In this document: one piece after another, positions 21,656 to 30,723 of the stretch
Layout of the letters: the number at the start of each line of letters is the position of its first letter
Numbering within the stretch: the stretch's first letter is position 1
NCBI RefSeq assembly: GCF_030653815.1
Contig: NZ_JAURYQ010000042.1
Location: forward strand, 1-64,000
Source: Rhodoferax sp.
GTDB taxonomy: Bacteria > Pseudomonadota > Gammaproteobacteria > Burkholderiales > Burkholderiaceae_C
DNA: 64,000 nt
Reading direction: 5' to 3'
Translations under genes and position numbers: made by a program
The notes under the pieces: generated by a model
Seen by the model: the letters and a program-made list of their open reading frames with translations, nothing else
Databases searched by the model: none
What the model was told of the DNA's origin: nothing

Positions 21656-22299
21656 GGCGCCTTGCGTCCCACCGTTTGCGACAACAGCACCTGTTGTTCA
21701 TGACCCAGCCCCATGGCCTTGGCCAGGGCGTCGCGGTCGAGCCAGGCCCGGATCACGGTGGCCAGGTTTTCCGAGGCGCAATACAGGTAGACGTTTTGCG
21801 CGATGGCGCCAGCACTGGCATAGGCGTAAGCCATGCGTTGCGCCACCGGCACCAGCTTCATGCGCGAAGTGTCGGCCACCAGGATCAGGTCCAGCGGCGC
21901 GGTGTCGACAAAGTCCTGGTAGCCGGTGATGCGGCGCACGTCCATGGCACGCACCAGATGCAGCGCGTGGCCCAGCGCGGCGTAGCGGTACAAGCCGGCG
22001 GGCAGGGCCACATAGACATCCACTTCCTGCGCGTTCATGGCGCTGGGTATGGTGCGCCCGCCCAGCTCCGGGCGGTTCAGGCCGGCGGCGGCCCACAGCA
22101 GGTTGGACAGCAGGTTCAGGGGCAGGGGCTCGGGGGCAAACTCGCGCAGCGACTGGCGCTGCGCCAGCGCCTGCATCAGCGGCAAGCCACCGTGTGTGTT
22201 CGCTGCCGGCAGCGTGATGCTGTCGGCGGCGTCACCCTGGGCTGGCCCGGGCTTGTTTTGTCCGAGCAGGCCCAGGGCCAGTTTGGTCAGGGTGTTCAT
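21631..22299 (-). CDS. SagB/ThcOx-type nitroreductase family oxidoreductase
   Basis: 222 aa; RQSLREFAPEPLPLNLLSNLLWAAAGLNRP, AGAIAQNVYLYCASENLATVIRAWLD. Confidence 0.85.
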   Translation of the reverse strand: MNTLTKLALGLLGQNKPGPAQGDAADSITLPAANTHGGLPLMQALAQRQSLREFAPEPLPLNLLSNLLWAAAGLNRPELGGRTIPSAMNAQEVDVYVALPAGLYRYAALGHALHLVRAMDVRRITGYQDFVDTAPLDLILVADTSRMKLVPVAQRMAYAYASAGAIAQNVYLYCASENLATVIRAWLDRDALAKAMGLGHEQQVLLSQTVGRKAPYAVLPAK

Positions 22300-22320
22300 A
22301 CGTTGATGTCGCCGCCTGGC

Positions 22321-22746
22321 CTACTGGATGTCCAGTTTTTTGGACGACGAGGTGGCCTTTTTGGGCAGATCCAGCGTCAGCACGCCATCTTCGTATTTGG
22401 CTACGGCCTTGGCGTCGTCCACTTCCTGTGACAGGGTAAAGACGCGTGACACCGTGCCGTAGTAGCGCTCGCTGCGCACCACTTTGCCTTTTTCCTTGAC
22501 GTCTTTTTCACGCTTGGCTTCGGCGTCGATGTGCACCCGGTTGCCGTCGATGCGCACGTTGATGTCTTCCTTTTTGACGCCCGGCAGGTCGGCATGGACC
22601 TGGAACGCGTCATCCTTCTCGACCACATCGACCCGAATGTCAAGCTCGTCAGCGCCGCGATCAAAACGTACCGGCGCGAGGAAGCCGCGGAACATGGATT
22701 CAAAGGGATCATTGAGGGCCGGGTCAGTGGTTCGCAAGTTGTTCAT
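22321..22746 (-). CDS. Hsp20/alpha-crystallin small heat shock protein
   Basis: 141 aa; DLPGVKKEDINVRIDGNRVHIDAE and YEDGVLTLDLPKK. Confidence 0.94.
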   Translation of the reverse strand: MNNLRTTDPALNDPFESMFRGFLAPVRFDRGADELDIRVDVVEKDDAFQVHADLPGVKKEDINVRIDGNRVHIDAEAKREKDVKEKGKVVRSERYYGTVSRVFTLSQEVDDAKAVAKYEDGVLTLDLPKKATSSSKKLDIQ

Positions 22747-22816
22747 GATGCACTCTCCTTCGGTTACAGGTTAAAAGTTTGCCGGACCCTGGCGCGCTGG
22801 CCAGAGCCGCACCCGA

Positions 22817-22857
22817 AGAATAAGATTCGCCCTGGCTGTCCAGATGACAATTCTCAA
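22817..22857 (-). promoter_or_regulatory. Possible FNR-like site (TTGAGAATTGTCAT on minus strand) with -10-like TATTCT upstream of hsp20
   Basis: Site 22844-22857; minus-strand TATTCT at 22822-22817, gap 21 nt; 7/10 consensus positions. Confidence 0.3.
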
Positions 22858-23009
22858 TCGCGCTGCAGTCTGCCACCAGAATTCATGAAAATCACCTTGA
22901 CGCCACTTCCACGCAGGCGTTCCCGCATGTACCATGTTCACCAACAGGAAGCCGGAGGTCAGGATGCTTGCCAGTATCAACAGGGTCAGTGGGCGGGGGA
23001 GTCAAGTCA

Positions 23010-24119
23010 ATGAATACGCTTGCTAAGGCCGGCGCCTTGCGCCTGCGCAAAGCGCGGCAGGGGCGCGAGCACGACTTGCTCGATGCCGTCCTCAAGCTGG
23101 TCCCTGACGCCGTTATCAGCGTTGATCTTGCCGGGAAAATCAAAACTTTCAATCCGGCCGCCGAGCGCATCTTCGGCCGCAGCAGCGCCAGCGTGCAGGG
23201 TGAACCGCTGGACATGCTGATGCCCGAGCGTTTCCGCGCCGGTCACCACGAGGCTATGCAGCGCTTTGCCCGCCAGGGCACTGACGCACGCATGATGGGC
23301 TTGCGGCGCATCAAGGGCTTGCGCGCCGACGGCCAGGAAATCGAGCTCGAGGGCCTCATCAGTCACGTTAGCCTGCCGCAGGGCGATCGCTCGCTGGTCA
23401 CGCTGCACGATGCCACGACGCGGGCGCAGGCCGAGATGCAGTTACAGCATTCGCGCGCCCAGCTGGCCGAGCTGACGCGCAAACTCATGACGCAGGAACG
23501 GGTATTGGTGAAGCGCCTGGCGCAGGTGCTGCACGACCAATTGGGGCAAACGCTGGCCGCCATCCGCATGTGCCACGAGACCATTCTGGCGCTGCAGACC
23601 GCCCAGGCCGCCCCTGACAGCCAGCACCTGCATGATCGCATGGGCATGCTGATCGGACAGGCCATTGCGCAGGTCCGGCAGGTGCTGCAAGACCTGCGCC
23701 CCCCCTTGCTGGAGGAGCAGGGACTCAGCGTGGCACTGGACAACGAGCTGCGCAACCGCGCGCAGGGTGCACCGCGAATGGACATCTCGGTCACCGTACC
23801 GCACAAGCTCGAGCTGATGCGCTGGCCCGCCGAAGTCGAGTACGCCGCCTTCATGGTGGTGCGCGAGGCCGTGGAAAACGCCTTGCGTCATTCGGGCGCC
23901 AGCGCCATTGCCGTCGAGTTGAGCGGTAACGCCTTGTCGCTGCATGTGACGGTGAGCGACAACGGCGTCGGGCTCCCCGAAGGCGTTGGCCTGGGTGTGG
24001 GGCACCTGGGCATTCTGGGCATGCAGGAGCGAGCCCAGGCCGTGGGCGCCAGTGTCAGCTACGGCCGGGGTCCGGAGCCGGGCACCCGCGTGGCTTTTCA
24101 TTGGCAGTGCGCGTCATGA
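23010..24119 (+). CDS. PAS-containing sensor histidine kinase (HisKA_3/NarL-system type)
   Basis: PAS (LVPDAVISVDLAGKIKTFNPAAERIFG), LHDQLGQTLAAIRM, HATPase DNGVGLP / GLGVGHLGILGMQERA; start chosen at 23010 inside the track ORF. Confidence 0.9.
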   Translation: MNTLAKAGALRLRKARQGREHDLLDAVLKLVPDAVISVDLAGKIKTFNPAAERIFGRSSASVQGEPLDMLMPERFRAGHHEAMQRFARQGTDARMMGLRRIKGLRADGQEIELEGLISHVSLPQGDRSLVTLHDATTRAQAEMQLQHSRAQLAELTRKLMTQERVLVKRLAQVLHDQLGQTLAAIRMCHETILALQTAQAAPDSQHLHDRMGMLIGQAIAQVRQVLQDLRPPLLEEQGLSVALDNELRNRAQGAPRMDISVTVPHKLELMRWPAEVEYAAFMVVREAVENALRHSGASAIAVELSGNALSLHVTVSDNGVGLPEGVGLGVGHLGILGMQERAQAVGASVSYGRGPEPGTRVAFHWQCAS

Positions 24120-24766
24120 GTCGGGTCTACCTGGTGGAAGACCATCAGATCATGCGCGATGGCCTGCGTGCCCTGCTCGAGGCGCGCGGCCACACGGTGG
24201 TGGGTGAGTCTGCCGACCCCACCCAGGCCCTGGCTGACCTGCTGCGCCTGGAGCCCGAGGTCCTGCTGCTCGACCTGAACCTGGGCGGTCGTTCCGGCTT
24301 GGAGCTGCAGGCCGAGTTGCAGCGCCGGCATTTGCCGGTGCGCACCGTGGTCCTGACCATGTCGGCGCAGCCGCATCAGGTGGTCGAGGCGATGCAGCTG
24401 GGGGTCAGCGCCTATGTGCTCAAGGGCTCGCCGGCCAGTGAGCTCATGCAGGCCATCGAGCTGGCCGTGAAAGGCAAGAAGTTTCTGGGGGCCAATGTGG
24501 CCGATCTGGCGTTGGATGCACTCACCCAGCCTGACGCCGACCCGCTGAACCTGCTGTCGCCGCGTGAGCGGCAAACCATTTTGATGGTGGTGCAAGGCAA
24601 GTCCAGCGCGGCGATCGGTGCCACGCTGCATTTGTCGCCCAAGACCGTGGCCACTTACCGCTGCCGGCTGATGAAAAAACTGGGTGTGTCCGATGTGCCC
24701 AGCCTGGTGCGGCTGGCCGTGCGCCACAAACTGATCGACGCGGACGACACCCTTGCGACGTATTGA
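24116..24766 (+). CDS. LuxR/NarL-family response regulator
   Basis: REC (VYLVEDHQIMRDGLRALLE) and HTH (LSPRERQTILMVVQGKSSAAIGATLHLSPKTVATYRCRLMKKL); ATGA overlap with kinase. Confidence 0.93.
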   Translation: MSRVYLVEDHQIMRDGLRALLEARGHTVVGESADPTQALADLLRLEPEVLLLDLNLGGRSGLELQAELQRRHLPVRTVVLTMSAQPHQVVEAMQLGVSAYVLKGSPASELMQAIELAVKGKKFLGANVADLALDALTQPDADPLNLLSPRERQTILMVVQGKSSAAIGATLHLSPKTVATYRCRLMKKLGVSDVPSLVRLAVRHKLIDADDTLATY

Positions 24767-24928
24767 CCACTTGCCAGTTGTTGGCTTGCGCTGTTGATGC
24801 TTGCCGGCGTGCCTTGTTTAACTCTCCCTACAGACGATTGGCTGGCTGCGACCTAAAGTTATCTGCAAGGATCGTCTTGCTGCCCGTTGGGCGCAGCCTC
24901 CTGCCAAAGACACAGAGAGAGGTTTCCC

Positions 24929-25684
24929 ATGCTGAACGTTCAGGCCATGCCCACACCCGCTCAATGGCAACCCACCGGCGGACGCCACGCCATCGAGCCC
25001 GCTCCCGATGCGCACTACTCCCCGCTGCAGGAAATTCATGACTTGCTGCGCTACGACAGCCCGTTGCGCACCAGTGGTGAGACGGAATTATTTCAGCGCC
25101 GGCGCCTGAAGGCCGGCCAGTCGGCACTGGTCATGGGCCAGCCCTTCGACGGGCTTTATGTGGTGCGTCTTGGCACCCTCAAGACCCTGATCACCAACGT
25201 CGATGGTGGCGTTCATGTGCTGGGCTTTCCGATGAAAGGCAACCTGCTGGGTTTCGATGGCATCTACCAGAATGCCTACATGAGCGAGGTGGTGGCCCTG
25301 ACCGACTGCGACCTGATCCGCATCCCGGCGGCAGAGTTGTTTGCCGATCGCATCAGCAACCATCTGGAGCACATGGCCTATTGGGCCAGCAGCCGTGAGA
25401 TCACCCAGGAGCAGGAGGCTTATTCGCTGACCCGCTCGGTCAAATCCGAGGCCCGCGTGGCGCGCTTTCTTCACACCATGTCGCGGCGCTTCGAGGCCAT
25501 GGGCTGGTCGCCCAGCCGCTTTATTTTGCCGATGACCCGGCGCGACATTGGCCACCACCTGAGTGTGACCGTGGAAACCGTCAGCCGGGCATTTTCGGCT
25601 TTGGTCCAGGTCGGTATCATCGAAGTGGAGTTCCGCGAAATCCGGATTCTTGACCGTGATGCGCTGCGCAACTTTGAGCGCTGA
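24929..25684 (+). CDS. Crp/Fnr-family transcriptional regulator without N-terminal Fe-S cysteines
   Basis: cNMP-binding fold plus HTH MTRRDIGHHLSVTVETVSRAFSAL; only one Cys. Confidence 0.9.
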   Translation: MLNVQAMPTPAQWQPTGGRHAIEPAPDAHYSPLQEIHDLLRYDSPLRTSGETELFQRRRLKAGQSALVMGQPFDGLYVVRLGTLKTLITNVDGGVHVLGFPMKGNLLGFDGIYQNAYMSEVVALTDCDLIRIPAAELFADRISNHLEHMAYWASSREITQEQEAYSLTRSVKSEARVARFLHTMSRRFEAMGWSPSRFILPMTRRDIGHHLSVTVETVSRAFSALVQVGIIEVEFREIRILDRDALRNFER

Positions 25685-25858
25685 GCGCGCTGCCCGTTGA
25701 GCCATGCCGTCGCTGCGGGCGACTCGCGGCGCCCGTGTTGCCGCCACAGATTTCCTGACAGGCCGTGTGATTAATTGTTCCGCGCTTTTGCTGGCTGCGC
25801 TTACAATTTTGTGAATGCTCAGGGTGCAAAACGATGAACCATCACAGGGATTGATTGC

Positions 25859-28507
25859 GTGAACAATGACGACATCTCCGCGGCTGTCAGTGCGGCCTTT
25901 CCAATTGTCGGCATTGGTGCCTCGGCTGGCGGCCTGACGGCCCTTGAGCAATTCCTGTCGCACGTGCCGCCGCTGTCCGGCATGGCTATCGTGGTGGTGC
26001 AGCACCGCGACCCGCACAGCGAAGGCATGCTGGTGGAACTGCTGCAGCGCCACACCCCCATGCCGGTGTTGCAGGCGCTTGATCAGATGCCGGTCGAGCC
26101 TGACCATGTTTATGTGATTCCGCCGGGCTGGGATTTGTCGCTGTTGCACGGGGTGCTGCATCTGTTCGAACCGACCGAGGCACGCGGTTTGCGTCAGCCC
26201 ATCGACTTTTTCTTCAAATCGCTCGCCGATGACCGCCAGCACAACAGCATTGGCGTCGTTTTGTCGGGCATGGGCTCGGACGGCACAATCGGCCTGCGCG
26301 CCATTCGACAGGCTGGCGGTGCCTCGTTTGCGCAATCCCCGGCTTCGGCCCAGTTTGACAGCATGCCGCGCAGCGCCATTGACGCCGACGTGGTTGACGC
26401 CGTGGCACCCGCCGATGAATTGCCCGCCAAGGTCATCGCCTTTGTCAAGCGCATCCGCCTCGTGGGCGACGTCCAGGCCCAGGTCGAAGCCGAATTTCAG
26501 CGCACGGCGGCGGGTTTTCTGGACAAGATCCTGGTCTTGTTGCGCACCCACACGGGGCACGATTTTTCAGCCTACAAAAAAAATACCATCATGCGCCGGG
26601 TCGAGCGGCGCATGGGCCTGCACCAGTTGCACCGCATCGACGACTACCTGCGCTACGTGCGCGAAAACCCCAAAGAGGTGGACCTGCTGCTGGGTGAGCT
26701 GCTCATTGGGGTCACCAGTTTTTTTCGCGATCCCGGGGTCTGGGAGCAGGTTGAACGCGAGGTGCTGCCGGCGCTGCGCGCCAATCACCCCGACGGTGCC
26801 TTGCTGCGTGCCTGGATCCCCGGCTGCTCAAGTGGCGAGGAGGCCTACACACTGGCCATGCTGTTCCGGGAGTCGCTGGATGCGCTCAAAACGGCACAAC
26901 GCTACAAGTTGCTGATTTTTGCCTCCGATCTCGACAAGGAGGCGATTTCCCGGGCGCGCGCCGGGGTGTATCCCGAGAGCATTTCTGCCGACGTTTCCGA
27001 GGCCCGCCTGAAGCGTTTTTTTGTGCCCGAAGCGGCCGGCTACCGTGTCAGCAACGAAATTCGCGAGATGGTGATCTTTGCCGAGCAAAATGTCATCGTC
27101 GACCCGCCCTTCACGCGCATCGACTTCCTGAGTTGCCGCAACCTGCTGATCTACCTGGAGGCCGGGCTGCAGGAAAAATTGCTGCAGTTGTTCCATTACA
27201 GCCTGTCGCCGGGGGGCCATTTGCTGCTGGGCAGTTCGGAGTCGGTCGGTCCGGCCAGTTCGTTGTTTGCAGGCCTGCCAGGGCGCTCGCGCATTTACCG
27301 CCGGCTCGATGTGCCAACACCGGCCCTGCCCCCGGGCATGCCCGCGGCCTTCAGCCATGCGGGTTCACGCTCGGCGGCCAGCACCCCGCTCGGGCAGGGC
27401 GTATCGGTCATGGCACCCGACCTGGAAATGCTGGTCGAGCAACTGGTGCTGGCCAACTATGCGCCAGCGGCGCTGCTGGTCAGCGCCAAGGGTGAGATGC
27501 TGTACGTCAGCGGCAAGACCGGCAAATACCTGGAGCCTGCTGCGGGCAAGCCCAGCCTGAATCTGTTCGCCATGGCCCGTGATGGGCTCAGGCAGGCCCT
27601 CAGCGAAGCGTTTTACCGCGCGGTGCGCGAAAACAAGGCCACCACCCTCAAGCGGGTCAGAATCAATAATGTGGGCCCTGCAAATTACGTCGATGTGGTG
27701 GTGCAGCCACTGAGCGAGCCCGTGGCGCTGAGCGGCACCGTCCTGATCGTGTTTCGCGATGTGGCCGCTCCCAGCACGCGCCGGCCGCGCCTCGCGACCG
27801 CAGAGGTGGTTGTGGGTGAGGGCCAGCGCATTGAGGCCGTATTACAGGAACTGCAGCACGCCCGCGAAGACGCCCGCTCGTCCCGCGAGGAAATGCAGAC
27901 CTCGCAGGAAGAACTCAAATCGACCAACGAGGAGCTGCAGTCCACCAACGAAGAGTTGCAGTCCACCAACGAGGAGCTGACCACCTCCAAGGAAGAGATG
28001 CAGTCGATGAATGAAGAGCTGCAAACCATCAACAATGAGTTGCGGCTCAAGGTGGCCGAGATCTCGCGCGCCAGCAACGACATGCGCAACCTGCTTGACA
28101 GCACCGAGATTGCGATCCTGTTCCTTGATGAGACCCTGCATGTGCGCCGTTTCACGCCCTCGACCACCAAACTTTTCAAGCTGATCCCGGGCGACGCCGG
28201 GCGCAGCATCACCGACATCGTCTGCGACCTTGACTACCCCGGCCTGGCCGATGACGCGCTTGAAGTGTTGCGCACGCTGGTGTTCAAGGAAAGTGATGTG
28301 CCGGCTACCGATGCGCGCTGGTTCAGGGTGCGCGTCATGCCCTACCGCACCCAGGACAATCGCATTGACGGCCTGGTCATCACGTTTGCCGACATCAGCG
28401 CCAGCAAACGGCTTGAAATCGAGCTGCAGCAGACCCAGGTGCGCTTGCAGGCGCTGGTAGCCGGGTCGGTTTCGGACTCGAAAGACAGCGGTCATGCCTT
28501 ACCGTAA
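25859..28507 (+). CDS. CheB-CheR-coiled coil-PAS fusion protein
   Basis: 882 aa; CheB GASAGG/QHRD/GMGSDGT, CheR domain, EELQSTNEELQSTNEELTTSKEEMQSMNEELQTINNEL coiled coil, PAS. Confidence 0.93.
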   Translation: MNNDDISAAVSAAFPIVGIGASAGGLTALEQFLSHVPPLSGMAIVVVQHRDPHSEGMLVELLQRHTPMPVLQALDQMPVEPDHVYVIPPGWDLSLLHGVLHLFEPTEARGLRQPIDFFFKSLADDRQHNSIGVVLSGMGSDGTIGLRAIRQAGGASFAQSPASAQFDSMPRSAIDADVVDAVAPADELPAKVIAFVKRIRLVGDVQAQVEAEFQRTAAGFLDKILVLLRTHTGHDFSAYKKNTIMRRVERRMGLHQLHRIDDYLRYVRENPKEVDLLLGELLIGVTSFFRDPGVWEQVEREVLPALRANHPDGALLRAWIPGCSSGEEAYTLAMLFRESLDALKTAQRYKLLIFASDLDKEAISRARAGVYPESISADVSEARLKRFFVPEAAGYRVSNEIREMVIFAEQNVIVDPPFTRIDFLSCRNLLIYLEAGLQEKLLQLFHYSLSPGGHLLLGSSESVGPASSLFAGLPGRSRIYRRLDVPTPALPPGMPAAFSHAGSRSAASTPLGQGVSVMAPDLEMLVEQLVLANYAPAALLVSAKGEMLYVSGKTGKYLEPAAGKPSLNLFAMARDGLRQALSEAFYRAVRENKATTLKRVRINNVGPANYVDVVVQPLSEPVALSGTVLIVFRDVAAPSTRRPRLATAEVVVGEGQRIEAVLQELQHAREDARSSREEMQTSQEELKSTNEELQSTNEELQSTNEELTTSKEEMQSMNEELQTINNELRLKVAEISRASNDMRNLLDSTEIAILFLDETLHVRRFTPSTTKLFKLIPGDAGRSITDIVCDLDYPGLADDALEVLRTLVFKESDVPATDARWFRVRVMPYRTQDNRIDGLVITFADISASKRLEIELQQTQVRLQALVAGSVSDSKDSGHALP

Positions 28508-30386
28508 AAACCCGCCTGACCTCGATGCCTTGCGCCAGTTGGCCACAGCGCGGCTGTCCGGGCGCAGCGGCGGGCAGGCGGCGGCCTTGCTGGACATGCA
28601 GCAGGTCCAGCGTTTGCTGGAAGAGCTGGAAATCCACCAGATTGAACTGGAATTGCAAAACGAGCACCTGAACACAGCCCGGGCGCAACTGGAGCAGGCA
28701 CTCAACCAAAGCAACGAACTCTACGACTTTGCCCCGGTTTGCAGCGTGCTGATTGATGCTGAGGGCAACATCACCCGGCTCAATCTGGCCGCGGCGCAGC
28801 TACTGGCGTCCGAGCGTGCCCGGCTCATCGGCAGCCGCTTCGCCCTGTTTGTGGCCGAGGATCAGCGTGCCCGGTTCAGCGCCATGCTGGCCCAGGCCCA
28901 GGCCGAGCACGACAGGCAGACGGCCGAACTGGCCCTGCAGATCAATGGCTGGGAGCCGCTACTGGTGCAGCTCAAGGTGGTCTGGATCGGGCCGGAGCTG
29001 GGATGGCAGTTGGTGCTGGTGGATGTGTCCGAGCGCCATCGCATGGAGGTGCAGCTGCGCGCCAGCGAGGAGCGCCTGACGCTGGCGCTGTCGGCCGTGG
29101 GTGACTGGGTTTTTGACTGGCAGGTCAGCAGCGGCGAGGTCGTGATTTCCGATACTTATGCCCCGGCCTTGGGTTGGTCCCGCGAGGAGCTGGGCAGCAC
29201 GGCGTCAGACCTGATGCGCGTTGTTCATCCGGATGACAAATCCTCGCTGATGCTCAAACTGCAGGATTGCATCAATGGCATCAGCGATCGTTATGCCATT
29301 TACTACCGCGTGAAACATCGGGACGGCAGCATCCTGTGGCTGCTGGCCCGTGGTGCCGCCGTGCTTCGGGACACGAATGGCAAAGCCTTGCGGGTGCTGG
29401 GCACCCTGGTGAATGTGACGCATAACAAGCAGGCTGAAGCCAAGCTGGCTGAGGCCGCGCAGTTCCAGCGTGCCATTCTTGATTCGATCTCGGCACAGGT
29501 CGCCGTGCTGGACCGGGACGGCACGATCCTGCAGACCAATGCAGCCTGGCACAAGCACATGGCAGACTGCGCGTTCGAAGAATCCGTGGGCAAAAACTAC
29601 CCGGCGCTGCTGGCGTCTGTTTTTACCGTTGACCCGGCCCTGGTGAATGCCGTGACAAGCGGCATGGCGGCGCTGCTCACAGCCGGGGATTCCCATTTCA
29701 GTTTGCCCATGCCGCTTCAGAGCCGTTGTGGCCGCTGGTGGTTCACCGTCAAAATCACGTCGGTCCAGGACGCCGCGCACCGCATGGTGGTGACGCATGA
29801 AGATGTAACGGCCCTGAAGTTCGCCGAACTGGCCAGTCTGGCCCTGGCCAATGTGGACCATCTGACCGGTGCCTTGAGTCGGCAGAATTTCATGGCCCTG
29901 GCCGATCAGGAACTGGCGCGCGCGCTGCGCTATGCCTTGCCGCTGGTGGTGCTGATGCTGGATCTGGACCACTTCAAGAACGTCAACGACAGCTATGGCC
30001 ACCCGGCAGGTGATGCGGTGCTGCGTGGTTTTGTGGAAACCGTCAAGGAAGTGCTGCGTGAGTCGGATGTGATCGGGCGCATTGGCGGCGAGGAGTTTGC
30101 CGTGCTTTTGCCCAACACCACACAAGACGGCGCCTGCGCACTGGCGAACCGCATTCTCGCCGCCGTTCGCGCATCTCCTGTGAGCTTCGAAGGCCACAGC
30201 ATCGCCTACACGGTGAGCATTGGCGCCAGCGACCTCGCCGTGCAGAAGTCGTTTGGTGCGCTTTTGGCTGAAAGCGATACGGCGCTGTACCGCGCCAAAA
30301 AAGCCGGCCGCGACCGGCTTGAGGTGAGCTGGGACAACACTTCGCTGCAGAGTTCCGGTGACTCGCCGCACCATGTGGCGATCTGA
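28494..30386 (+). CDS. PAS/PAC-containing diguanylate cyclase (GGEEF)
   Basis: 630 aa; PAS repeats and RIGGEEFAVLLPN; overlaps preceding gene by 14 nt. Confidence 0.92.
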   Translation: MPYRKNPPDLDALRQLATARLSGRSGGQAAALLDMQQVQRLLEELEIHQIELELQNEHLNTARAQLEQALNQSNELYDFAPVCSVLIDAEGNITRLNLAAAQLLASERARLIGSRFALFVAEDQRARFSAMLAQAQAEHDRQTAELALQINGWEPLLVQLKVVWIGPELGWQLVLVDVSERHRMEVQLRASEERLTLALSAVGDWVFDWQVSSGEVVISDTYAPALGWSREELGSTASDLMRVVHPDDKSSLMLKLQDCINGISDRYAIYYRVKHRDGSILWLLARGAAVLRDTNGKALRVLGTLVNVTHNKQAEAKLAEAAQFQRAILDSISAQVAVLDRDGTILQTNAAWHKHMADCAFEESVGKNYPALLASVFTVDPALVNAVTSGMAALLTAGDSHFSLPMPLQSRCGRWWFTVKITSVQDAAHRMVVTHEDVTALKFAELASLALANVDHLTGALSRQNFMALADQELARALRYALPLVVLMLDLDHFKNVNDSYGHPAGDAVLRGFVETVKEVLRESDVIGRIGGEEFAVLLPNTTQDGACALANRILAAVRASPVSFEGHSIAYTVSIGASDLAVQKSFGALLAESDTALYRAKKAGRDRLEVSWDNTSLQSSGDSPHHVAI

Positions 30387-30398
30387 CGAGCTGCCGCT

Positions 30399-30611
30399 TT
30401 ATTCTGTCTCTGTGGCTGCGACAGCGGATTCGTTCAGGCAGTCGGAGCGCCAGGCGCAATCAAGCTGGTCGCAGTCACCGCTGCTGGCGCTGCCATAGCA
30501 GTCGAAATTGCCCTCCGCCAGCTGGATTTTCCGGATCAGGTTGGTCTTTGACAACTGGCCTGTGTCGACCTGGAGGGTCTTGGCCAGTTGGCGAATCGCT
30601 TTCATGTTCAT
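30399..30611 (-). CDS. Small SAP-like domain protein with Cys-rich tail
   Basis: 70 aa MNMKAIRQLAKTLQVDTGQLSKTNLIRKIQLAEGNFDCYGSASSGDCDQLDCAWRSDCLNE...; SAP-like helix-extended loop-helix. Confidence 0.65.
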   Translation of the reverse strand: MNMKAIRQLAKTLQVDTGQLSKTNLIRKIQLAEGNFDCYGSASSGDCDQLDCAWRSDCLNESAVAATETE

Positions 30612-30723
30612 GCGGGTCTCCTGTGTGGGTTGGCTCGTTGAAAAAAGATCGAACGTGAACTTTAAGCAGCCAAGCGCCCCACACCCTTGCGAATTCGCAT
30701 GTTCCCGGCCCCGCAGGGTCAAT

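Noticed and set aside
24794-24807. TTGATGCTTGCCGG upstream of the Crp/Fnr gene as an FNR site
   Set aside because: Second half-site absent and no reasonable -10 at the expected distance.
27920-27990. Short tandem DNA repeat (TCCACCAACGAGGAGCTGCAG)
   Set aside because: Encodes the usual EELQSTNEELQSTNEE coiled coil of CheB-CheR-PAS proteins; not a CRISPR or mobile repeat.
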